The notes under the pieces are model-generated. The model saw nothing but the letters and a program-made list of their open reading frames with translations. It was not told the DNA's origin and ran no database searches. The translations under genes and the position numbers were made by a program. Of a DNA stretch of 7,430 bases, positions 1 to 5,654 are shown in pieces; positions within the stretch are counted from its first letter, which is position 1, and every line of letters starts with the position of its first letter. Source of the DNA: JAMWZF01 sp041628615 (lineage in GTDB: Bacteria; Pseudomonadota; Alphaproteobacteria; Rhodobacterales; Rhodobacteraceae); NCBI GenBank assembly GCA_041628615.1, contig JBFKOW010000164.1:1-7430 (forward strand), in the 5' to 3' direction.

Positions 1-480
1 CAGCCGGGCCGGATCGTCGGCATAGAGGTCTCGGTCGAGCGCCGGGCTCGCTGCGCCGAGCATCCAGTCCGGTCGCGCCTTGCCGGTGGCGAGGATGCCG
101 CCGGCCAGCACCACGCCGCCGAGCGCCGCGCCGCCGCCGTGACGGTCGAGATGGGCGGCGATCACCCGGCTGCCGTAGGACCAGCCGACGAGGACCGGCC
201 GGTGCAGCCGGTAATGGTCGATCACCGCCTGCACGTCGGCGGCCCAGAGCCCGCTATCGGTGTAGGCATCGGCCCCCGCCGGCTTGTCCGAGCCGCCGTG
301 CCCGCGCAGGTCCATCGCCACCACGTGGTGGTCGGTGGCGAGCCGATCGGCCAGCGCCTGCCAGCAGGACATCCGCTGCGCCCAGCCGTGGATCAGCAGC
401 AACGCCGGCCGCCCGGCCGCGCCGAAGCTGCGGGTGGCGATCCGGGTGCCGTCTCGGCTCGAGACAAGGCCGGCCGTCAT
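1..480 (-). CDS. Alpha/beta hydrolase fold protein (3' end outside the window)
   Basis: The first 160 residues of an alpha/beta hydrolase are encoded, and the frame is open to the window edge; a full protein would be around 260-290 residues. Visible are the N-terminal strand segment SSRDGTRIATRSFG (7-20), the oxyanion-hole motif LLLIHGW (27-33), MDLRGHGGSDKP (56-67), and the nucleophile elbow VGWSYGSRVIAAHL (98-111) with the catalytic Ser at 101. The acid and histidine of the triad should lie beyond the window. There is no signal peptide. The family covers esterases, lactonases, haloperoxidase-like proteins and C-C hydrolases, and the substrate cannot be told from this part. The ATG at 480 is chosen because the motif spacing fits the family with little upstream room. 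It has no obvious Shine-Dalgarno sequence. It follows soeA on the same strand with an 88-base structured gap, so it is probably co-transcribed, but a link to sulfonate use is unproven. Confidence 0.88.
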   Translation of the reverse strand, partial: MTAGLVSSRDGTRIATRSFGAAGRPALLLIHGWAQRMSCWQALADRLATDHHVVAMDLRGHGGSDKPAGADAYTDSGLWAADVQAVIDHYRLHRPVLVGWSYGSRVIAAHLDRHGGGAALGGVVLAGGILATGKARPDWMLGAASPALDRDLYADDPARL

Positions 481-572
481 GCCGTGCCCGCCGCCGGGCG
501 GGGGCCAGCCCCCGTCTTCGGCAGGCCGAAGACTCCCCCGGGATATTTCCGGTCCGAAGAAGGCCCGGTCAT
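477..572 (-). other. 31-codon open frame bridging soeA and the hydrolase, probably not a functional protein
   Basis: Its ATG overlaps the soeA TGA (ATGA at 572-569) and its own TGA overlaps the hydrolase ATG (ATGA at 480-477). A GGAAGG inside the soeA end lies seven bases before the ATG. The peptide (MTGPSSDRKYPGGVF...) is the translation of the double-hairpin element, is rich in Gly, Pro and Arg and resembles no protein I know. It could serve as a coupling frame that brings ribosomes to the hydrolase start, which has no clear ribosome binding site. Equally, both overlaps could be chance in GC-rich DNA. Confidence 0.25.
499..561. repeat. Double-hairpin intergenic element downstream of soeA
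   Basis: Three parts are visible on the plus strand. The first is the inverted repeat cgggggc/gcccccg at 499-505 and 508-514. The second is a perfect 9-bp inverted repeat gtcttcggc/gccgaagac at 514-522 and 525-533. The third is a tail, cccccgggatatttcc (535-550), followed by ggtccgaagaag (551-562). The layout (gggggccagccccc, hairpin, ccccgggatattt, gaagaag) looks like a dispersed intergenic repeat that I recall from Rhodobacteraceae genomes; that is from memory and unchecked. It fills the gap between the soeA-like gene and the hydrolase. In the minus-strand transcript the tail comes first and the hairpins follow, with no U-run, so it is not a standard terminator. Confidence 0.6.
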
Positions 573-3400
573 GCGCCGACCTTCCAGCGCAGTTCGCGCG
601 GGGCCCCGGGGACCGGCTCCTTCAGCGGGCCGAAGGCGGGCTGGGCCTCGGCGGGGGGCGCGCCGACCCGTTCGATCCGCACCCGCAGGTCGAACCACGC
701 CGCCTGTCCGGTGATCGGGTCGGAATTGGACCAGCGCAGCCCGTCGCCCCGTTCCGGCAGCAGTTCCGGGATCAGGTGGTTCAGGAGGAATCCCTTCGTC
801 GCCTCGGGCGCGTCGGGGTCCAGCGCCCAGGCCCCCTTGCGCTTGCCGATCGCGTTCCAGGTCCAGACCGTGCTGGGGTTCAAGGCCGCCATGTGCGCCA
901 CCGGCACGGTGATCGCGCCGTGCGGCGAGGTGACCCGGGCCCAGTCGCCGTCGCTGAAGCCTTCGGCATTCCAGATGTCGGTGGGCAGGTAGAGCGGGTT
1001 GCGGCCGTGGATCTGCCGCAGCCAGGCGTTCTGGCTGCCCCAGGAGTGATACATCGCCATCGGCCGCTGGGTCAGCGCGTGGACCGGCCACTCCGCAGGG
1101 TCCAGCAGCGCGTCGGAGAGCGGCTCGTACCAGATCGGCAGCGGCGAGAAGACCTTGCGCACCCGCTCCCGCAGCCGCTCGGGGGGCTGGCGCCGGCCCT
1201 TGCCCTCGGCGGCGAGCTGGAACCGCCGCATCGGCTCGGACCAGAGCTCGAAGATGTAGGGCTGCGGGCTGTCGTAGAAGCTCATCTTCACCGCCCAGTC
1301 CTGGTAGGCCCGGTTCCACGGCTTGAAGAACTTCGCCTCGTCCGGCACCTCGGCGGTCCAGAACCCGCCATGGGTGATGTAGTTGTCGATCTGGCCGCCG
1401 TTGGGGCCGCCGCGCCCGTGGCTGAGCCCGGTTTCGGACAGCCGCCACCCGGCCAGCGGGCCGACCCCGGGCCGGCGTTCGTGGTTGGTGATGTAGTCGG
1501 CGTAGTCGGCGTATTTCTGGCCGCCGTCCGAGGTGACGAAGCCCGGCAGCCCGAGCCGCGCGCCGAGGTCGCAGAGCACCGACTGGAAGCCGCGCACGTC
1601 GCGGTCCGGTTCGATCACCGGCCAGCGGATCGCGTCCGCCGCGTGGTCGGGTTCGCAGATCGGCCGGTCGAGCAGCGAGATGCAGTCGTGCCGTTCGAGA
1701 TAGGTGGTGTCCGGCAGCACGAGGTCGGCATAGGCGACCATCTCGGAGGCGTAGGCGTCCGAGTAGATGATCCGCGGGATCACGTAATCGCCGGTCTCGG
1801 GGTCGGTGTCGGTGAGCATCTTCATGGTGCCCGCCGTGTTCATCGACGAGTTCCACGCCATGTTCGCCATGTAGAGCATCAGCGTGTCGATCCGGTAGGG
1901 ATCGCCGGCATGGGCATTGGCGATGACCATGTGCATGAGCCCGTGGGCCGACATCGGGTTTTCCCAGGAGAACGCCTTGTCGATCCGCTTGGGCGTGCCG
2001 TCCTCCTCGATCAGCAGGTCGTCGGGGCCGTGGACGAACCCCAGGTGCGGCCCGTCGAGCGGCTGGCCCGGCTTGTGCCCGGCATGGGGCTTGGGGTGCG
2101 CGCGGGCGGGTTTCGGGTAGGGCGGCTTGAACCGCATTCCCCCCGGTGTCTCAACCGCGCCGAGCAGGATCTGCAGCGTGTGCAGCGCGCGGCAGGTCTG
2201 GAACCCGTTGGAATGGGCCGAGATGCCGCGCATCGCGTGCATCGACACCGGCCGGCCCACCATCCTGTCGTGCCGCTTGCCGCGGAAATCGGTCCAGGGC
2301 CGGTCGATCTCGATCGCCTCGTCGAAGGCGACGCGGGCGAGGTCGGCGGCCAGCGCGCGGATCCGGTCGGCGGCGATGCCGCAGCGGTCGGCCACCGCGT
2401 CGGGGCTGTGGGCGGGGTCGAGGAAGTGCTCGGCCATGTGGTGGAACACCGACCGGTGCGACACCCCGGCCCGGCGCAGCGAGCCGGTGAGGTCGGGCTC
2501 GACCCCGTCGCCGTCCCACGGCGCAAGGTTGCCGGTGCGGCGGTCGATCACCTGCGGCCGGCCTTCGTCGTCGCGCAGGGCGAGGCCGTAGTCGTCGCTC
2601 GCCGGGTCGCCGTCGAGCAGGACGGACGCGTTGGTGAACCGGGCGAGATAGTCGGCGTCGAACTTTCCGGCCGCCATCAGGTCGTGGATCAGGGCAAGGA
2701 TCAGCAGGCCGTCGGTGCCCGGCGTGATCCCGAACCAGTCGTCGGCCACCGCGTTGTAGCCGGTGCGGATCGGGTTGATGCCGATCACCCGCGCGCCGCG
2801 GGCCTTGATCTTGCCGATGCCGATCTTGATCGGGTTGCTGTCGTGGTCCTCGGCCACCCCGAACAGCAGGAACATCTTCGTCCGCTCCCAGTCGGGCGAG
2901 CCGAACTCCCAGAATGCCCCGCCCATCGTGTAGATCCCGCCGGCGGCCATGTTGACCGAGCAGAACCCGCCGTGGGCGGCGTAGTTCGGGGTGCCGTAGG
3001 CCTGGGCGAAGAAGCTGGTGAAGCTTTGCGACTGGTCGCGCCCGGTGAAGAAGGCGAACTTCTCCGGCGCGGTCTCGCGCAGCGGCTTCAGCCAGCCGGT
3101 GGCGATCTCCAGCGCCTCGTCCCAGCTGATCTCCTCGAATTCGCCGGCGCCGCGGGGGCCGACCCGCTTCAGCGGCTTGCGCAGCCGGGAGGGGGCGTTG
3201 ACCTGCATGATCCCGGCGCTGCCCTTGGCGCAGAGCACGCCGCGGTTCACCGGGTGGTCGCGGTTGCCCTCGATGTAGGCGACCTTCCCCGCCTTCATGT
3301 GGACGTTGATCCCGCAGCGGCAGGCGCACATGTAGCAGGTGGTCTTGCGGACCTCGTCCGACACCTTCGGGCTGAGGTCCAGTCGCGGTTCTGCGGTCAC
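569..3400 (-). CDS. soeA: Molybdopterin oxidoreductase, probable sulfite dehydrogenase catalytic subunit SoeA
   Basis: The protein is a 943-residue member of the DMSO reductase (Mo/W-bis-PGD) family. SoeA oxidises sulfite to sulfate on the cytoplasmic face and passes electrons through SoeB and SoeC to quinone. Seen here: an N-terminal [4Fe-4S] site C22-x2-C25-x3-C29-x27-C57 (an extra Cys at 27); the molybdopterin core from about 75 to 600, with C147 in HGGFCSVN as the probable Mo ligand, the block GVAEDHDSNP (181-190) and ITPGTDGLL (225-233); and the C-terminal cofactor domain from about 780 to 910 (WGSQNAWLRQI, NPSTVWTWNAIGKR, RWSNSDPITGQAAW). There is no twin-arginine or other signal peptide, which fits cytoplasmic SoeA and not periplasmic SorA/SorT-type enzymes. 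It starts with GTG behind a strong ribosome binding site. Its place behind xsc-pta-ackA supports sulfite as substrate. Oddly, no soeB or soeC follows directly. A different sulfur or formate substrate cannot be excluded from sequence alone. Confidence 0.85.
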   Translation of the reverse strand: MTAEPRLDLSPKVSDEVRKTTCYMCACRCGINVHMKAGKVAYIEGNRDHPVNRGVLCAKGSAGIMQVNAPSRLRKPLKRVGPRGAGEFEEISWDEALEIATGWLKPLRETAPEKFAFFTGRDQSQSFTSFFAQAYGTPNYAAHGGFCSVNMAAGGIYTMGGAFWEFGSPDWERTKMFLLFGVAEDHDSNPIKIGIGKIKARGARVIGINPIRTGYNAVADDWFGITPGTDGLLILALIHDLMAAGKFDADYLARFTNASVLLDGDPASDDYGLALRDDEGRPQVIDRRTGNLAPWDGDGVEPDLTGSLRRAGVSHRSVFHHMAEHFLDPAHSPDAVADRCGIAADRIRALAADLARVAFDEAIEIDRPWTDFRGKRHDRMVGRPVSMHAMRGISAHSNGFQTCRALHTLQILLGAVETPGGMRFKPPYPKPARAHPKPHAGHKPGQPLDGPHLGFVHGPDDLLIEEDGTPKRIDKAFSWENPMSAHGLMHMVIANAHAGDPYRIDTLMLYMANMAWNSSMNTAGTMKMLTDTDPETGDYVIPRIIYSDAYASEMVAYADLVLPDTTYLERHDCISLLDRPICEPDHAADAIRWPVIEPDRDVRGFQSVLCDLGARLGLPGFVTSDGGQKYADYADYITNHERRPGVGPLAGWRLSETGLSHGRGGPNGGQIDNYITHGGFWTAEVPDEAKFFKPWNRAYQDWAVKMSFYDSPQPYIFELWSEPMRRFQLAAEGKGRRQPPERLRERVRKVFSPLPIWYEPLSDALLDPAEWPVHALTQRPMAMYHSWGSQNAWLRQIHGRNPLYLPTDIWNAEGFSDGDWARVTSPHGAITVPVAHMAALNPSTVWTWNAIGKRKGAWALDPDAPEATKGFLLNHLIPELLPERGDGLRWSNSDPITGQAAWFDLRVRIERVGAPPAEAQPAFGPLKEPVPGAPRELRWKVGA

Positions 3401-3407
3401 TTCCCGG

Positions 3408-3417
3408 CCTCCCTTCC
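3408..3417 (-). promoter_or_regulatory. Ribosome binding site of the soeA-like gene
   Basis: The minus strand reads GGAAGGGAGG, with the GGGAGG core seven bases before the GTG at 3400. This strong site, in the 37-base gap after ackA, supports the GTG as the real start and indicates independent translation initiation for this subunit. Confidence 0.8.
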
Positions 3418-3437
3418 AGAAAAGCTGTCGCGTCGGG

Positions 3438-4505
3438 TCACCTTAACGGCCGTTCCAGCAGTCTCAAGGCGTCGCGGGCGATCTGGCGTTCTTCCTCGGC
3501 GGGCACCACGTGGACCGGCAGCGGGCCGAGGAAGGCGAGCTGGGCCATGATCCGGTCGCGGATCTCGGGCGCGTTCTCGCCGATGCCGCCGGTGAAGGCG
3601 ACGGCGTCGACGCCGCCCATCGCGACGATCGCGCTGCCGCCGTGGCGCGCGGCCCAGTGGCAGAAATGCTCGACAGCGAAGCAGGCCGCCGGGCCGTCGT
3701 CGGCCAGCAGGTCCCGCATGTCGTTGCTGCCGGCAAGTCCGCGCAGCCCGCTCTCGCGGTTCAGGATGGCGGCGGCCGCGTCGATCCCGGCCTCCTCGGC
3801 GATGCGCAGCACCGCCATGCCGTCGATGCTGCCGGTCCTCGTGCCCATCGTCAGCCCCTCGAGCGGCGAGTAGCCCATCGAGGTGGCGACCGACCGGCCG
3901 TCGCGGATGGCGCAGAGCGAGGCGCCGTTGCCGAGATGGAAGGCCAGCAGGCGGCGCGGCAGGTCGGGGCCGAAATGCTCGACCATGCCGGCATAGCTCA
4001 GGCCGTGGAAACCGTAGCGCCGGATCCCCTTCTGCCGCCACTCCGTCGGCAGGGCGTAGGTCGTGGCGACCTCGGGGTTGGTGGCGTGGAAGGCGGTGTC
4101 GAAGCTGGCGAATTGCGGCAGGTCCGGCATCTTGTCGGCCAGCGCCCGAACCGGGGCGAGGTTGTGCGGGTTGTGCAGCGGCGCGAGCGGGATGCAGGCC
4201 GCGATCTCGGCCAGGATGTCGGCGGTGAGCCGCGCCGGGGCCGTCAGCCGCGCGCCGCCATGCACCACCCGGTGCGCCGCCGCGTCGAGCCGGTGCAGCG
4301 GGTGCCCCGCCATCTCGATCCCGGTCAGCACGATGTCGAGTGCCTCGGCATGGCTGCCGGTGCGCACTGCGTGGCTGTCGCCGCCGACGCGGAACCGCCC
4401 GGCCCCGCCGATCCCGGTCAGGTCGGCGGCGAGGATCGGCGCCAGGTCGCGGTCGAACAGCTCGGTCTTGAGCGAGGACGACCCGGCATTGATGACGAGG
4501 ATCAT
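3438..4505 (-). CDS. ackA: Acetate kinase
   Basis: AckA interconverts acetyl phosphate plus ADP and acetate plus ATP. Here it offers a second fate for Xsc-derived acetyl phosphate: substrate-level ATP and acetate overflow, or re-uptake of acetate. The ATG at 4505 gives MILVINAGSSSLKTELF, the classic ASKHA phosphate-1 segment with N6. Further motifs are HRVVHGG (78-84), LHNPHN (110-115), ASFDTAFH (133-140, D136 matching the catalytic Asp), RYGFHGLSY (163-171, H167), MGTRTGSIDG (220-229, R223) and FTGGIGENAPEIR (304-316); the C-terminal PAEEERQIA resembles the usual TNEE-type metal-site region. All main catalytic positions are present, though 355 residues is short against the usual 390-405. It overlaps pta by ATGA and has no strong ribosome binding site of its own, which points to coupling with pta. 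A longer open frame extends upstream through pta in another frame, but that part is a shadow. Confidence 0.95.
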   Translation of the reverse strand: MILVINAGSSSLKTELFDRDLAPILAADLTGIGGAGRFRVGGDSHAVRTGSHAEALDIVLTGIEMAGHPLHRLDAAAHRVVHGGARLTAPARLTADILAEIAACIPLAPLHNPHNLAPVRALADKMPDLPQFASFDTAFHATNPEVATTYALPTEWRQKGIRRYGFHGLSYAGMVEHFGPDLPRRLLAFHLGNGASLCAIRDGRSVATSMGYSPLEGLTMGTRTGSIDGMAVLRIAEEAGIDAAAAILNRESGLRGLAGSNDMRDLLADDGPAACFAVEHFCHWAARHGGSAIVAMGGVDAVAFTGGIGENAPEIRDRIMAQLAFLGPLPVHVVPAEEERQIARDALRLLERPLR

Positions 4506-5506
4506 GGCCCGGCCGCCGCTTCGGGGGGAATCGCCGCGCCCGGCACGGACCGGGCCCTGGCCCCCGTCTCGGCGGTCCAGGCCGCGGCGATGCTGCCCAG
4601 CGCCATCGAGGCCAGCCGCGCCGGGGCCTTCTGGCTGCGCGAGGTCAGCAGGATGGGCACCTTCGCGCCCAGCACGATCCCCCCGGCACAGCATCCCATG
4701 CCCAGAACCATGAGCTTGAACAGTGCGTTGCCGGTGGTGATGTTGGGCGTCACCACGATGTCGGCGTCTCCGGCGACCGGGCTGTCGTAGCCCTTCACCC
4801 GCGCCGCTTCCTTCGACCAGATCAGGTCGAGCGCGATCGGCCCGGCGACGTCGGCCTCGGGCAGCGCGGTGCGGGCCCAGGCGGCGATCTCGGCCGCCTC
4901 CAGCGTGTTCGGCAGGCTCGGGATCGGGTCCTCGGTGGCGGCCAGAAGGGCGGCGCGGGGCCGCTCCACCCCGAGATGCCGGGCCAGCCCGATGGCGAGG
5001 GTCAGGCACGCCTTGCGGACCTCCACGTCCGGGTCGACGTTCAGCGCCGCGTCGGTCAGCAGCAGCGGCCGCGCCTTGCCCGGCGCAGTGATGTGAAAGA
5101 CGTGGGCGCAGCGGGTGCCCTTGTCGCGCAGCCCGGCGGCGGAGGGCAGCAGCCCCTTGAGGAAGGTCGAGGTATGGACCTGACCCTTCATGATCGCGTC
5201 GACCTCGCCGGTTCGGGCCAATTCGGCGGCCTTGACGCTGGCCTCGGCCTGCGGGGCGTGGATCATCCGCAGGCCGCCGATGTCATAGCCGATCTCCCCG
5301 GCGGCGGCGCGGATCTTGGCGCTGTCGCCGATCAGCACCGGCTCGGCCAGCCCCGCCTCGGCCGCCTCGCAGATCCCGGCCAGCGGCGTCGCCGCGCCGG
5401 CGTTGACCAGCGCGACCCGGGGCCGGGGCAGGGCGCGGGCCCGGGCGAGCAGCGCCGCGGGCGGTTCGGGGGACCTGTCGGAGAGAAAGGCGAAAGGGTC
5501 CTGCAT
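4502..5506 (-). CDS. pta: Phosphate acetyltransferase
   Basis: Pta transfers the acetyl group of acetyl phosphate, made by Xsc, to CoA, giving acetyl-CoA for assimilation. At 334 residues it is the short single-domain form (PTA_PTB family) without the long N-terminal regulatory part of E. coli Pta. Visible blocks are MKGQVHTSTFLKGLL (106-120), LLLTDAALNVDPD (148-160), LDLIWSKEAARVKG (226-239), SPVAGDADIVVTPNITTGN (242-260) and LLTSRSQ (286-292); S289 and R290 match the conserved Ser-Arg of the CoA/acyl-phosphate pocket. The start is the ATG with AGGAG upstream, giving MQDPFAFLSD. The TGA stop overlaps the ackA ATG (ATGA), so the two are probably translationally coupled. The sequence also resembles phosphate butyryltransferases, but position between xsc and ackA makes acetyl the natural substrate. 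Confidence 0.94.
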   Translation of the reverse strand: MQDPFAFLSDRSPEPPAALLARARALPRPRVALVNAGAATPLAGICEAAEAGLAEPVLIGDSAKIRAAAGEIGYDIGGLRMIHAPQAEASVKAAELARTGEVDAIMKGQVHTSTFLKGLLPSAAGLRDKGTRCAHVFHITAPGKARPLLLTDAALNVDPDVEVRKACLTLAIGLARHLGVERPRAALLAATEDPIPSLPNTLEAAEIAAWARTALPEADVAGPIALDLIWSKEAARVKGYDSPVAGDADIVVTPNITTGNALFKLMVLGMGCCAGGIVLGAKVPILLTSRSQKAPARLASMALGSIAAAWTAETGARARSVPGAAIPPEAAAGP

Positions 5507-5510
5507 CGGG

Positions 5511-5517
5511 GCTCCTG
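5511..5517 (-). promoter_or_regulatory. Ribosome binding site of pta
   Basis: On the minus strand this reads CAGGAGC, with the AGGAG core five bases before the ATG at 5506. It settles the pta start at that ATG and not at the upstream in-frame start at 5590, which would add 28 residues unlike the family and has no comparable site. Confidence 0.8.
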
Positions 5518-5600
5518 GCGCGTTGGACGCGGTGACTGCCGGTGCCGTCCCCAGGTCGGCGGGGTCCGGACCGCACCGCGAAAGGAGCACAGCCCGGGCG

Positions 5601-5614
5601 CGGGGGCCAGCCCC
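5601..5614. repeat. Second copy of a 14-mer GC repeat (xsc-pta spacer)
   Basis: The bases cgggggccagcccc here are identical to 499-512 in the spacer after soeA, and in the same orientation relative to the genes. Internally they form a short inverted repeat (ggggc/gcccc). In both places the sequence follows a stop codon on the transcribed strand and sits beside a longer GC hairpin. This suggests two members of one dispersed intergenic family, this copy being more diverged because it lacks the atattt tail. A 14-mer made almost wholly of G and C could recur by chance in DNA this GC-rich, so the relationship is tentative. Confidence 0.45.
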
Positions 5615-5619
5615 GGCGG

Positions 5620-5646
5620 GCCCCCGGCCGCGGGGCGGCCGGGGGC
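5620..5646 (-). promoter_or_regulatory. Perfect 12-bp GC hairpin after the xsc stop
   Basis: Bases 5620-5631 and 5635-5646 are exact reverse complements (gcccccggccgc and gcggccgggggc) around a 3-base loop. In the minus-strand transcript the hairpin begins 8 bases after the xsc stop codon. It lacks the U-tract of a classical intrinsic terminator: the following RNA is GC-rich, with only a short CUCCUUU some 45 bases on. It could slow RNA polymerase or protect the xsc 3' end from exonucleases, which would let xsc mRNA exceed that of pta-ackA-soeA. That role is inference; the inverted repeat itself is read directly. Confidence 0.6.
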
Positions 5647-5654
5647 GGGGCGGG

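Larger units (their letters stand above)
5507..5654 (-). other. Structured spacer between xsc and pta
   Basis: This 148-base noncoding stretch separates the xsc stop from the pta start. Its xsc-proximal half (about 5590-5654) is almost pure G and C and holds the strong hairpin and the 14-mer repeat listed separately. Its pta-proximal half holds a 10-bp palindrome ggtccggacc at 5563-5572, a weak inverted pair gcggtg/caccgc (5530-5535 and 5574-5579), and the pta ribosome binding site. I see no convincing -35/-10 promoter pair, and no T-run after the hairpin on the transcribed strand. The likeliest reading is an intra-operon spacer that affects stability or partial termination of the xsc message (inference). 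Confidence 0.6.

Noticed and set aside
477..1856. A 459-codon minus-strand frame overlapping the end of soeA.
   Set aside because: Most of it is soeA read in a shifted frame (Arg/Ala/Gly-rich, no motif). Only its last 31 codons leave soeA, and these are described separately as the bridging frame.
284..3550. A 1088-codon open frame on the plus strand covering the whole soeA-like gene.
   Set aside because: It is antisense to a well-supported gene. Its translation is a Gly/Val/Arg/Pro/Asp-rich string with no domain or motif, as expected when a GC-rich gene with G/C third positions is read backwards. It has no ribosome binding site evidence.
4551..4580. A stretch resembling part of the 14-mer element (ggccctggcccccgtctcgg).
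   Set aside because: It lies inside the pta coding region, matches only about ten bases in a row, and has no flanking hairpin, so it is probably chance in GC-rich DNA.
3510..4790. A 426-codon plus-strand frame antisense to ackA and the end of pta.
   Set aside because: It is a compositional shadow of ackA, which carries all family motifs on the opposite strand.
5507..5590. An upstream in-frame start that would lengthen Pta by 28 residues.
   Set aside because: The extra residues do not resemble the family N-terminus, and the ATG at 5506 has an AGGAG at ideal spacing.
5620..5646. Reading the xsc-pta hairpin as a standard Rho-independent terminator.
   Set aside because: No U-tract follows on the transcribed strand, and the downstream genes belong to the same pathway, so full termination is unlikely.
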